Source: Candidatus Yanofskyibacteriota bacterium
Lineage (GTDB): Bacteria > Patescibacteriota > Minisyncoccia > 2-02-FULL-40-12 > IGHO2-01-FULL-4-A
Assembly: GCA_016185545.1 (NCBI GenBank)
Contig: JACPNJ010000004.1
Location: 1 to 41,979 of the forward strand
Direction: 5' to 3'
Length of the DNA stretch: 41,979 nucleotides
Shown here: piece after piece, positions 16,673-25,599 of the stretch
Layout of the letters: every line of letters starts with the position of its first letter
Position numbering within the stretch: the first letter of the stretch is position 1
Position numbers and translations under genes: made by a program
Notes under the pieces: model-generated
What the model was told of the DNA's origin: nothing
Database searches by the model: none
What the model saw: the letters and a program-made list of their open reading frames with translations, nothing else

Positions 16673-18370
16673 TTATTTTCCTCTCAGATTTGCCGGCAAT
16701 ACGATAAAATCCACCTCCTGAATAATTGCTTTTTCCCTAATTTCGTCGGTTATTGTTAATTTCAACTGATAATGACCCGGGGGCAATGTCTTGCGCAATG
16801 GCCAACCAAGCATAAAACTGGTCAGGCGCTGATAATCCTTGCTTACATCAATGTACTTATTGGCATTCTCTATTTTAAATTGATTATCACTCACCAACGG
16901 CGGCTGTTCGTCATTTTTACTTCTGTAGTAAAGAAATTCTAGTCTCACTAACAATTGCGGAATGTCTTTTTTAAAAAGGGTTCCCGCGCTTGATTCCTCA
17001 ACTTTGAAACCCACCCCGCGAAGAAGCAAGGCCATGACAGGGTTTTCATCATCGTAAAATACCAATTCGCTGTTATAGTCTTTCTTGAACCGCAGGAGTT
17101 CCTTTTGGACCCTGCTAAATTCTTCAGCTAATTGTTTTAACTCATCTTCAAACTTGTTAACCAGTACTTCTATCTCACCGCTTTCGTGACTCGTTTTAAT
17201 AAGTTTTAAAAAATTCTTTTTGTCGTTTTTTTTAGGCGATAAATTAACTTGCCATGACTCAATTTTAGCAAATGCTTTTTGAAGTTTTTCATTTAAAAGC
17301 AAATTATCCTTAATCTTTTCATGAATTTTATCAATGATTTCGTGTTGCGTCCTGCTTAGAGGATCAATCTTGGTGCTAAAAACCAAACTTACCAATTCCA
17401 GATCCGCCAATGCAGCGCTCCCCTTGGCATTTTCGGTCAAAGAGCCTAAGCCAAATTGGTCGGCAAATCTGAATCTGCCGGAAATTAATTGTTCTAAATA
17501 CATTTCCGGTGACCCAACCGGTGCATTTTTATAGGCAGCAAGAAACTTGAAGTTCCCGAAACCGCTTCCCTGACTTTCACACAACACAGAAAGCGCCTGG
17601 TCTCTTTGTTCCGGCGAAAGAATAGCTTGTAAAGTAAACCTTTCAATACCCGGATTTTCCTCTATTAAAACAAATTGATAAGTCCCCTCTTGTCCCTTAT
17701 TAAATTCCATTATCATTACCTTCGGCGGAAACTGAAGTGTAAAGTTATTCCCGTCAAAACATTTGTCACTAAGAAATTCGGTAGGATCAAAAATTGAAAA
17801 CCTAAAGCTAAACATCGGCCCGGTTTGGATATGAGTCGGGTCAATATGGCCTAGTTTTTCAAAAATAATATCCCGGTAATCCATAAATTCTTTGGGTTTC
17901 GGTTTGGTTTTTTCCCTGAATCTTGGGGCCTTTTTAATTTCTTCCTTTATTTTTTCAAACGAATCTTCAATGGCTTGCAGTAGGCCAAGTACCGGTTCAT
18001 AGTTCTCGGTCAGGTTGGCTTCAAGATAAAGCCGCTCCGCTTCGTTCAGCAGATTATTGGAGTTTTTCCAAATTTCATCAACTTGGCTTGTATCTACGCC
18101 CTTGGCTCTTTGGGTGGCAAGAGATTGTTCCGTCTTTTTGAGCTCGGTTCTGAAAGAGTTGATTTCTTTGAATATCTGGGCTTTTGTTTTTATTCTTTCT
18201 TTATTTTCTTTGGCAATTTCTTTTTCAGTTTTATCTGTGGGCGTTTCTGTGGTTTGGGTTGGCGGGCTGGGCGGAACAGGCGCAGGAGCGCGTGTCCTAA
18301 AAATACGGCACCCGGTCGTTCCGGAAACAATAAAAAAGCAAAGCAAAAAAGTAGTGGCCAGCTTAGTCAT
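16673..18370 (-). CDS. hypothetical lipoprotein with coiled-coil region
   Basis: LLCFFIVSGTTGC lipobox-like signal; Pro-rich and charged helical region. Confidence 0.7.
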   Translation of the reverse strand: MTKLATTFLLCFFIVSGTTGCRIFRTRAPAPVPPSPPTQTTETPTDKTEKEIAKENKERIKTKAQIFKEINSFRTELKKTEQSLATQRAKGVDTSQVDEIWKNSNNLLNEAERLYLEANLTENYEPVLGLLQAIEDSFEKIKEEIKKAPRFREKTKPKPKEFMDYRDIIFEKLGHIDPTHIQTGPMFSFRFSIFDPTEFLSDKCFDGNNFTLQFPPKVMIMEFNKGQEGTYQFVLIEENPGIERFTLQAILSPEQRDQALSVLCESQGSGFGNFKFLAAYKNAPVGSPEMYLEQLISGRFRFADQFGLGSLTENAKGSAALADLELVSLVFSTKIDPLSRTQHEIIDKIHEKIKDNLLLNEKLQKAFAKIESWQVNLSPKKNDKKNFLKLIKTSHESGEIEVLVNKFEDELKQLAEEFSRVQKELLRFKKDYNSELVFYDDENPVMALLLRGVGFKVEESSAGTLFKKDIPQLLVRLEFLYYRSKNDEQPPLVSDNQFKIENANKYIDVSKDYQRLTSFMLGWPLRKTLPPGHYQLKLTITDEIREKAIIQEVDFIVLPANLRGK

Positions 18371-18495
18371 TTTGCGCCTCTCGGTCCCCTCTTTATTGTT
18401 AAAGTTCTTTATTACAAGATTATTACTTTGCAGAAGCACCGTCAACCATCTTAATTTGGCCCTAGTGAATAATGCCCCCTATCACCAAGGTCCGT

Positions 18496-18858
18496 CTAGA
18501 TATTTTTAAAATGTTTAATTTTTGCCTTCTTATTTTCCAAATCAAATGTAACCGATACAATATCTATCTGCCATTCACGCTCCATGTCGCCGAATTCTTG
18601 TTCAAGATAAAAAGCGGCTGTCCGCTTAATTTTTGCCATCTTTTTCCAATCCACCCTTATCTCAGGATTAAAGTCTCCGCCAAACTCTTGTTTATTGGCT
18701 TTGACCTCAACAAAAACTACCGCCTCGTCCTTACGGGCGATAATATCTATTTCTCCCCACGGTTTGCGGTAATTCTTATCCAGAATCTCATATCCCCCGC
18801 TCTCCAAATACCTCGCCGCAATATTTTCCGCCAAAAACCCGAGTTCTTGTGAATCCAT
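18496..18858 (-). CDS. yraN: YraN/UPF0102 family putative endonuclease
   Basis: GFLAENIAARYLESGGYEILDKNYRKPWGEIDIIARKDEAVVFVEVKANK. Confidence 0.93.
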   Translation of the reverse strand: MDSQELGFLAENIAARYLESGGYEILDKNYRKPWGEIDIIARKDEAVVFVEVKANKQEFGGDFNPEIRVDWKKMAKIKRTAAFYLEQEFGDMEREWQIDIVSVTFDLENKKAKIKHFKNI

Positions 18859-18999
18859 CCCGTACGAGACAGGAAACGACTTTTTCTGAATAGGTCGTTT
18901 CCGTGACCAGCTATGTTTTTGCTAAATCCGACCGAGACGTTAGACCGTAAGTTTTGGTTGTTTTAAGTTAAATAATGCTGTCTCGTTCGGGATCCATTC
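18851..18999. repeat. family B structured repeat, copy B1
   Basis: GAATccATCCCGTACGAGACAG ... CTGTCTCGTTCGGGATccATTC; internal ACCGTAAGTT shared with B2. Confidence 0.82.
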
Positions 19000-19066
19000 C
19001 GCTAGTATTAAGAATTAAGAAGCAAGAATCAAGAGTGGTCACAAGCTATTGAACCATTGCGGGGGG

Positions 19067-19095
19067 TTGACATATAAATACTTGGAGTGTAATAT
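19067..19095 (+). promoter_or_regulatory. sigma70-like promoter for ORF 19141
   Basis: TTGACA-17 nt-TAATAT. Confidence 0.7.
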
Positions 19096-19140
19096 ATAAA
19101 TTGCAAGCGAGGGTTCATTAATAAAAAAAGGGGGCGATAA

Positions 19141-19656
19141 ATGCAAAACATGAGGCTCCGCAAAAAAGCGAAAGCTATGCTTACAGGCATGACGTATCGC
19201 GGGGTTGTCCCTGCAAAATACAAGAATGTTTTGACAAAAGATGATTTAGCAATTAACAGTGGGGCAAAATTCAACAAGTGTTTGCTTCAACTGTTAAAGG
19301 ATCTTGATGGTCTACTGGATGCTTGTGATTACTGGCGGGTAATTGCAGTAATGTCCAGTCAAAAAATTATGGACCTGTGTAGCCAAAAAATTTTTGAACT
19401 CAATCCGAACAATGATGAACTTTTTAAAATGCTGGGAGAAGCTAGTGGACAACCACTATATTTGAAAGTGAAAATGTTTAAGCTGTTCATTTCCAGAAAA
19501 CCAAATTTTCAGGAAATCAAAGATCATCTACGAAAATTAGGATTGGTTTACAATTCAAGAATGGCTATGGCCTGTAAGAAAATATTGAAAAAATATCTTA
19601 CAAATCAAGACTATAAAGATTTGCAAAAAGTTTTTTTGCTATCTACGTTTTTCTAA
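19141..19656 (+). CDS. hypothetical protein
   Basis: 171 aa ORF with promoter and terminator. Confidence 0.7.
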   Translation: MQNMRLRKKAKAMLTGMTYRGVVPAKYKNVLTKDDLAINSGAKFNKCLLQLLKDLDGLLDACDYWRVIAVMSSQKIMDLCSQKIFELNPNNDELFKMLGEASGQPLYLKVKMFKLFISRKPNFQEIKDHLRKLGLVYNSRMAMACKKILKKYLTNQDYKDLQKVFLLSTFF

Positions 19657-19681
19657 TTAGAAACATTTAGGATATTTTATT

Positions 19682-19706
19682 AGCCGAGTAAACTCGGCTT
19701 TTGTTT
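19682..19706 (+). terminator. terminator after ORF 19141-19656
   Basis: GCCGAGtaaaCTCGGCTTTTGTTTT. Confidence 0.8.
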
Positions 19707-19786
19707 TGGCTAAAGTTGGTCTGAAGCGAGCCACAGTGCCTTTTGGGACTTCTGGAGTCGCTGTCCGTTAAGGATCAGGCGTAGCC

Positions 19787-19976
19787 CCTGTCATTTTTCG
19801 AACATTGTACCGAACGACTGAAGGTTCGCAGCGAAATCAGAATTGATTATTAAATTTGGGGTCGAGACCCCGAGCTGAATAGCCCGCGAGGGTGAGGGGG
19901 TACCCCAAATTTAATTATCAATTCTAGATTGAGCTAGAAACTGAAGAAGCGAGGGACACAGAGAGAAAAATGACAG
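19787..19976. repeat. nested palindromic element C1
   Basis: Outer CCTGTCATTTTTC/GAGAAAAATGACAG; inner AGAATTGATTATTAAATTTGGGGT (19839-19862) / ACCCCAAATTTAATTATCAATTCT (19902-19925). Confidence 0.85.
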
Positions 19977-20118
19977 AGGCGAAGCGGATTTTTGATGGCA
20001 ACCGGTTATCCACCCAACCCCTTGACTTACCTATCCCCCACCGCTATCATTATTCTTGATTCTCGTTCGCGAGAATCGTTATTGTTTTTGGGCAAAATTG
20101 CTTGTTTTCAACTCTTTT

Positions 20119-20146
20119 TCTAGACTCTAGCTTCTAGACTCTAGTT
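20119..20146. repeat. heptamer array (TCTAGAC TCTAGCT TCTAGAC TCTAGTT)
   Basis: Read directly. Confidence 0.88.
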
Positions 20147-20186
20147 TCTTAAGATTAAGACCTTCCTCCACAACATATTTTCTAAA

Positions 20187-21224
20187 TTGTCACATAAAAG
20201 CGACCGGGTCGGCTTTTTTGGAATTATGGCCTTGGCGTTTATTTTAATAATTTTTAAGGGCTCGTCTGAAAGCCAAAGGAGCATTTTTAGCAATTTCTTA
20301 ACCACTTACATTGACGAAACAGCAGCTGCGGTAGTAACCGCGCCAACACAAAACCAGCTTGCCGACATTAATAGTCTGTCTGCCTATGCTAGCAATGGAA
20401 AGGTACCATTGCCATCAACGCTTAATACAATTCAGGACAATTCTATTGTTTCACACGGAACGATTTTGACAGATATTTTTGACGAATTTACTGACAGGGG
20501 GTCTCAAATAGCAACTTATACGGTGCAAGAGGGCGATACCCTCTCTTTTATTGCTTCAGATTATGGCGTAAGCATAAGTACCATAATTTGGGCTAACAAT
20601 CTTCGGAATGCTGATGCCATTAGGCCAGGCATGGATCTGAAAATACCGCCAGTTACGGGCGTGCTGCACAAAGTTAAAAAAGGCGATACGGTTGCTTCAA
20701 TATCCAAGAAATATGGAGTCAAAGAAGAAGAAATTGTTAGTTTTAATAGCTTACCCCTAAGCGGTGATTTGCAAATAGATGATGAAATAATTGTACCTGG
20801 TGGCAAAATAAATACGCCAAGCGTTCCATTTCAACAAAGCACGGCCACAAGATTTGCCTATCTGCCAACTTTGAGCGGTTATTTTATGCAACCGGCAACA
20901 GGATATAACTGGGGCAGGATACATGGAAGAAACGGGGTAGATGTTGCTAATTCTTGCGGTACGCCAATTTATGCTTCAGCTGATGGCACGGTGGCGATAT
21001 CAGACGCATCTGGTTATAACGGCGGGTTCGGCAAGTACATTAAACTTGTACATACAAACGGTACTGAAACTCTTTACGCTCACGCCAGCAGTCTTTTGGC
21101 ATTTGTCGGGCAAAGCGTTGGTCGCGGCCAAAAAATAGCCCTAATGGGCTCGACCGGCCGCTCTACCGGCTGCCATGTGCACTTTGAAGTCCATGGAGCC
21201 AGAAATCCATTGGCAAAGTATTAA
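20187..21224 (+). CDS. LysM-repeat M23 peptidase (murein hydrolase)
   Basis: Two LysM motifs (YTVQEGDTLSFIASDYGVSISTI, HKVKKGDTVASISKKYGV) and M23 motifs (GVDVANSCGTPIYASADGTV, STGCHVHFEVHGA). Confidence 0.94.
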   Translation: MSHKSDRVGFFGIMALAFILIIFKGSSESQRSIFSNFLTTYIDETAAAVVTAPTQNQLADINSLSAYASNGKVPLPSTLNTIQDNSIVSHGTILTDIFDEFTDRGSQIATYTVQEGDTLSFIASDYGVSISTIIWANNLRNADAIRPGMDLKIPPVTGVLHKVKKGDTVASISKKYGVKEEEIVSFNSLPLSGDLQIDDEIIVPGGKINTPSVPFQQSTATRFAYLPTLSGYFMQPATGYNWGRIHGRNGVDVANSCGTPIYASADGTVAISDASGYNGGFGKYIKLVHTNGTETLYAHASSLLAFVGQSVGRGQKIALMGSTGRSTGCHVHFEVHGARNPLAKY

Positions 21225-21282
21225 GAGATGGTTTCAAAACCCTTATTCTGCTGCAATCTCTAAAAAACGGAGGTCTTTGATA

Positions 21283-21615
21283 ATGATTGAACAAAAAAGC
21301 GGCTATCAGGAAGAATATTTAGGAAAACCGGCTATATTTTCAATACCCTCGTTAAAACTTGAAGATGTGGAATATGAGATAAACAATTTTTTGATAGAAA
21401 ATTATGGCCATGCTTGGAGTCAAACTCCAAACATAAATGGTGTTTGGATGGGAAGGCCGGACGGTGAATATACAAAAATTGAAATATCTTTTGTCGGCAA
21501 GGAAAAGATTCCGGCACTTAAGAGATTCCTGGCTCAAATTGCAGAAAAAATAGGAGAAGAATGCATTTACCTGCTCACTGGTGCCGATTCTTGGTACATA
21601 TATCCACCAAAATAA
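21283..21615 (+). CDS. hypothetical protein
   Basis: ATG at 21283 preceded by GGAGG; ends before a terminator hairpin. Confidence 0.6.
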   Translation: MIEQKSGYQEEYLGKPAIFSIPSLKLEDVEYEINNFLIENYGHAWSQTPNINGVWMGRPDGEYTKIEISFVGKEKIPALKRFLAQIAEKIGEECIYLLTGADSWYIYPPK

Positions 21616-21616
21616 C

Positions 21617-21640
21617 AACCAGCTCTACGGCTGGTTTTTG
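21617..21640 (+). terminator. terminator hairpin
   Basis: CCAGCtctacgGCTGGTTTTTG. Confidence 0.75.
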
Positions 21641-21696
21641 TTTACCCCGCCGCTTGTTTACAAGGGCGGGGTTTCCCATGAAATATCGCCCGCCCT

Positions 21697-22084
21697 GTCA
21701 AAAATTACAAACCTCGCTCCACCCCCTAATTTTTCTTCCTGTATCATGCCTTCATTACAAATTGCGGTCGCTGGCTAAATTGCTGGACACAGATTGGTTC
21801 CCCGTTTACCGCTTGAAAACTGCGTCACTTCGTTCCTTGTTTTACTGCGCGTTTTCCGACCAATCTTTGCGTTACCCAGCAATTCTTGCTCGTCGAAGGT
21901 TCCAATGTGTGGCAGGGACCCACGAAGTGGGACGCCACATAACATTGGAATCGCTGTTAACGCCAGCTCCCTTATTTGCTTTGCCCCGTAGTGAAGCCTT
22001 CGGCTTCTACTACTGGGGTATAATCGGCAGATAATGTCATAAAAATCAGGGGGTTGCGCTTGTGTTAGGTTTGTAATTTTTGAT
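21697..22084. repeat. large multi-arm palindromic element D
   Basis: Outer GTCAAAAATTACAAACCT/AGGTTTGTAATTTTTGAT and ACCCCCTAATTTTT/AAAAATCAGGGGGT, plus three internal long hairpins. Confidence 0.85.
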
Positions 22085-22127
22085 GAAGCTCGCTTTGCCT
22101 TTATTTTTCAAGGCTTTTCGTGCTATT

Positions 22128-22244
22128 GACCCCGAACGAGAAAGTAACAACAGCATATAAGTCCAACTTACGGTATCACACTAGCTTTGTTAAATACCGC
22201 TTTTAGTTCATAAACCCGTTAGGGCTTTCTCGTACGGGGTTGAC
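22128..22244. repeat. family B structured repeat, copy B2
   Basis: GACCCCGAACGAGAAAG ... CTTTCTCGTACGGGGTTGAC; internal ACCGTAAGTT on reverse complement. Confidence 0.82.
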
Positions 22245-22268
22245 AAATAAAAAGATACAACATAAAAT
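22240..22268 (+). promoter_or_regulatory. sigma70-like promoter for ORF 22333
   Basis: TTGACA-17 nt-TAAAAT; the -35 lies in the B2 end. Confidence 0.7.
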
Positions 22269-22332
22269 ACTGAATAGCCTTAGGAAGGGGTTTCTTAAGG
22301 AGCCCGTTGTTTAACAAAAGAGGAGATTTTAT

Positions 22333-23070
22333 ATGGGAATCAAGATAGGTCTTTCATCAGAAAAACTATTTACCGTAGATGAGTTTTTTAACAAAGTTAA
22401 TACTCATTACCCAGGTGTTTCTTATTGTGATATCAACTTTAGTTTATCATGTTATGATAATTCTTGCGGTTGCGGATGTGGGGTCGGTGCTCCGCATGCG
22501 GATCTTATTATTGAAAGAGGCGCAAAAATAGGTGAAAATAATATAAACGTAAATGAACTTTTAGAACGGATAAAAAATAAGCACCCGAATCTTTCTTTGA
22601 ACGATGTTTTTATAAAAGTTCAGGCTTGGGGCATTGAAGATTTTGGAAATTTTGCTCATAATTTTAAATCAGATTTTTCTGGTTATGGTAATCGTGTATA
22701 TTGGCAAATCCACATTAAAAACCGGGAAGATGTAGAAAAAAAAGAAAAAGAGGACTGTGAATATATGCATCAGAAGCGAAAAAAAGAACTTGAATTTTTA
22801 TGCCAAAATTCTCCTAATGCACTAGTATTGAGGGACCCAGAAAAATCGCTTTCAGGTTATGAATCCCAATACAAATTGACAGATAATAATAAGGCGAAAA
22901 TTTGGACTGTCATAGCAGTATTGGGATTAGCCGTTGTGTTTCCTCTTGGCCTTGCTTCAGGGATGATTCTTTTACCAACTAGCCAATATGCGGGAGAAAT
23001 GGGCTTTGTCGGCGCTGTCATTGGATTTATGGTTTTCGCATTTGGCTGTATAAAAACTAACTCTTATTAG
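22333..23070 (+). CDS. hypothetical protein with C-terminal TM segments
   Basis: 245 aa ORF, upstream promoter and AGGAG-type SD, hydrophobic C-terminus. Confidence 0.72.
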   Translation: MGIKIGLSSEKLFTVDEFFNKVNTHYPGVSYCDINFSLSCYDNSCGCGCGVGAPHADLIIERGAKIGENNINVNELLERIKNKHPNLSLNDVFIKVQAWGIEDFGNFAHNFKSDFSGYGNRVYWQIHIKNREDVEKKEKEDCEYMHQKRKKELEFLCQNSPNALVLRDPEKSLSGYESQYKLTDNNKAKIWTVIAVLGLAVVFPLGLASGMILLPTSQYAGEMGFVGAVIGFMVFAFGCIKTNSY

Positions 23071-23226
23071 TCTTATTAGTAAGATTGATTATTGTGCGAA
23101 GAGCTACGAGCAGCATCGGTCTCCTTTGACTTGGTGCTTTTTTTTGTAAAAAATAGCGAGTCCAACTATTGTTTCGTATGAAACATTGGTGGATGAATGA
23201 GCCGGTATTTATAAAGATGCCCCATT

Positions 23227-23416
23227 AAAATTATCTGCAGGCGAGGCCATTATGCCTCATAGCACCGTCAAAAGAGTGGATTGCACGGTTTGCGAGCAGT
23301 ATAATAGTAAAAGTAAATCACTGCGAGCAAAATCCACGCTTTTGACGGAACACAGCAACCTCGCTGGGGTTGCTAGTGGTGATAGGAGGCATAATGGCGA
23401 GCGGATAATTTTTGAT
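23227..23416 (+). repeat. family A structured palindromic repeat, copy A3
   Basis: Same core as A1/A2; outer stem GGCCATTATGCCTC..GAGGCATAATGGC. Confidence 0.92.
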
Positions 23417-23426
23417 GGGGCAATAA

Positions 23427-24989
23427 TTAAATACTGGCGAATGAGTCGTTTTCTGGGCGTATGCGGTAAGCGATAGCCTCGGCTACATGATTGGCCTGGA
23501 TTATTTCGCTTTCAGACAAATCGGCAATTGTACGAGCAATCTTCAGAATTTTGTGGTAACCGCGGCCGGAGAGATTATGTGACACAACCGCATTTTTCAC
23601 TAACTCCTCGGCTTCGGGCGATGTTTGGCAGAATTTTTTTATTTCTCTAGGGCCCATCTCACTATTTGTTTGCAACTTGGCTATGGCGAGTCGTCCTTGC
23701 TGTACTTTTCTTGCTTTTGCCACAATTTGACGCATTTCAGCGCTGGTTTGTCCGCTTTTCTCACTTGTCAGATTCGCATATGTTTCGCGTGGAATGTTAA
23801 TCTGAATATCAATACGGTCAAGCACCGGTCCAGACAACTTGCGCTGGTATTTATATATCTCGTTAGCCGAGCATACGCAGGCCTTGATTTCGTCGCCATA
23901 ATTGCCACAGGGACATGGATTCATAGCTGAAACAAGCATAAATCTGGCTGGAAATCTGACAGAACCGGAAGCGCGCGAGACAACGACATCACCGCCTTCC
24001 ATCGGTTGGCGTAAAGCTTCTATAACATTGCGGGGAAACTCCGGAAATTCATCAAGGAATAGCACGCCACGGTGGGCAAGCGATATCTCGCCAGGCTTAG
24101 GCCAAGCACCACCGCCAACAACCGCAACCGCAGAAGTAGTGTGGTGCGGATTACGGAACGGCCGCTGTGTCATGATAGGTTTGCCATTAATTAATCCGCA
24201 GATACTATAAATTTTTGTCACTTCAAGCGCTTCTTCACGATTCATTTCCGGTAATATTGTTGAAAGGGCTCTCGCGAGTAATGTTTTACCTGAACCCGGT
24301 GGTCCATGCATCAGCAAATTGTGACCACCGCTTGCAGCGATTAAAAGGGCACGCTTAGCGTTTTCTTGACCCTTCACGTGGGAGATGTCAAAATCGTTAT
24401 TATCATCGCCTAGCGAGCCATTTTTAGCCAAATAATCATAGTCTAGATGTTCGGCAGGGGAGATATGTAGTTTCCCATCAAGATAGCTAGTTAACTCAGC
24501 CAAACTTTCAATACCTATTACGTTAATTCCGTGAACTACCGCCGCTTCCAAAGTGTTTTCTTTGGGCAAAATTATTTCTTTGAAACCTTTGGCTTGAGCC
24601 ATAAGTACTACTGGCAAAACTCCATTTATTCTGCGTAATGAACCATCCAATGATAACTCACCAAGAAAAATTCTACCCTTGTGATTAAATTTGATTTGCT
24701 TGGTGGTAAGCAGATAACCAAGCGCGATAGGCAAATCATAAGCCGGTCCTTCTTTTTTTACATCAGCCGGCGCAAGATTAACGATAATACGCTGATTTTT
24801 CTTATTGGGCGCAATAAAACCGCTATTTTTAATAGCGGAACCGATACGGTCCTTGGATTCTTCAACCGATTTATCAGGAAGGCCGACGATATTGAGCGAA
24901 TGAAGGCCTGGCGTTGAATCAACCTCAACCTCGACAGGAAAGGCATCAAGCCCCAAAACGGCACCGGAAAAAACTTTTACAGAGGCCAC
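23427..24989 (-). CDS. comM: YifB/ComM-family Mg chelatase-like AAA ATPase (GTG start)
   Basis: GLHSLNIVGLPDKSVEESKDRI, LLMHGPPGSGKTLLARAL, FRNPHHTTSAVAVVGGG, MNPCPCGNYG. Confidence 0.95.
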   Translation of the reverse strand: MASVKVFSGAVLGLDAFPVEVEVDSTPGLHSLNIVGLPDKSVEESKDRIGSAIKNSGFIAPNKKNQRIIVNLAPADVKKEGPAYDLPIALGYLLTTKQIKFNHKGRIFLGELSLDGSLRRINGVLPVVLMAQAKGFKEIILPKENTLEAAVVHGINVIGIESLAELTSYLDGKLHISPAEHLDYDYLAKNGSLGDDNNDFDISHVKGQENAKRALLIAASGGHNLLMHGPPGSGKTLLARALSTILPEMNREEALEVTKIYSICGLINGKPIMTQRPFRNPHHTTSAVAVVGGGAWPKPGEISLAHRGVLFLDEFPEFPRNVIEALRQPMEGGDVVVSRASGSVRFPARFMLVSAMNPCPCGNYGDEIKACVCSANEIYKYQRKLSGPVLDRIDIQINIPRETYANLTSEKSGQTSAEMRQIVAKARKVQQGRLAIAKLQTNSEMGPREIKKFCQTSPEAEELVKNAVVSHNLSGRGYHKILKIARTIADLSESEIIQANHVAEAIAYRIRPENDSFASI

Positions 24990-24993
24990 AAAA

Positions 24994-25028
24994 TAGTTTC
25001 TAGTTGCTAGTTTCTAGTTGCTAGTTAA
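24994..25028. repeat. heptamer array (TAGTTTC/TAGTTGC)x4 + TAGTTAA, next to comM start
   Basis: TAGTTTC TAGTTGC TAGTTTC TAGTTGC TAGTTAA. Confidence 0.93.
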
Positions 25029-25059
25029 AACTAACAATTACAGCCAGCAGTTTGAAATA

Positions 25060-25087
25060 AAATGATGCTTTTGGCATAGCATCATTT
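25060..25087 (-). terminator. hairpin between dksA-like gene and comM
   Basis: AAATGATGCT...AGCATCATTT. Confidence 0.6.
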
Positions 25088-25117
25088 ACTTCTGCGCACA
25101 AGGGGTTTTGATTTCTT

Positions 25118-25152
25118 CTAAAACCTAAAAACTAACACCTAAAACCTAAATC
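25118..25152. repeat. heptamer array (CTAAAAC CTAAAAA CTAACAC CTAAAAC CTAAATC), overlaps stop of dksA-like gene
   Basis: Read directly; CTA at 25146-25148 is the TAG stop. Confidence 0.92.
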
Positions 25153-25520
25153 AGTATGGCTTTTTTGGCACAATCCACGCAAAATCTGGCTACTGGAATA
25201 ACTTTGAGACGCCTAATATCAATAGGGGATGAGCATTTTTCGCAAACACCATAAGTATTCTCGTCTATTTTCTTAATTGTTTCGTTGATTTCGCGCAAAC
25301 GCAACTCAAGGTTTTGCTCAACCGCTCTTTCTTGCTCCGAATCTGTTACGCTATGTGCTTTTTCGTCAGAAGTATCAGATTGATCGGCAGAATGAAAATG
25401 AGACTTGTAATCACCTTTTACAGTGGGATTTTCAGTAGTAAATTCCCCGAGCACCTTCTCAATATTCGTTTTCTCGGTTAGCAGATCTTTTTTTAATTTT
25501 TTTTGTTCATTTTTGTCCAT
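25146..25520 (-). CDS. DksA/TraR-family zinc-finger protein
   Basis: MDKNEQKKLKKDLL..., NTYGVCEKCSSPIDIRRLKVIPVARFCVDCAKK. Confidence 0.9.
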   Translation of the reverse strand: MDKNEQKKLKKDLLTEKTNIEKVLGEFTTENPTVKGDYKSHFHSADQSDTSDEKAHSVTDSEQERAVEQNLELRLREINETIKKIDENTYGVCEKCSSPIDIRRLKVIPVARFCVDCAKKAILI

Positions 25521-25599
25521 GGTATTTATATAAGACGAGACTTGAAAAAGAATTGTAGCATGATTAAAAGAAAAATTGCAAATTATCATTATCTGGTAG

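Noticed and set aside
21561-22034. 157 aa ORF over element D
   Set aside because: Coincides with the multi-arm palindrome, has no domain features and overlaps ORF 21283-21615 in another frame.
23252-23476. ORF 'MPHSTVKRVDCTVCEQYNSKSK...' as a small protein
   Set aside because: It lies in family A repeat A3; the frame is not preserved among copies and it overlaps the comM 3' end.
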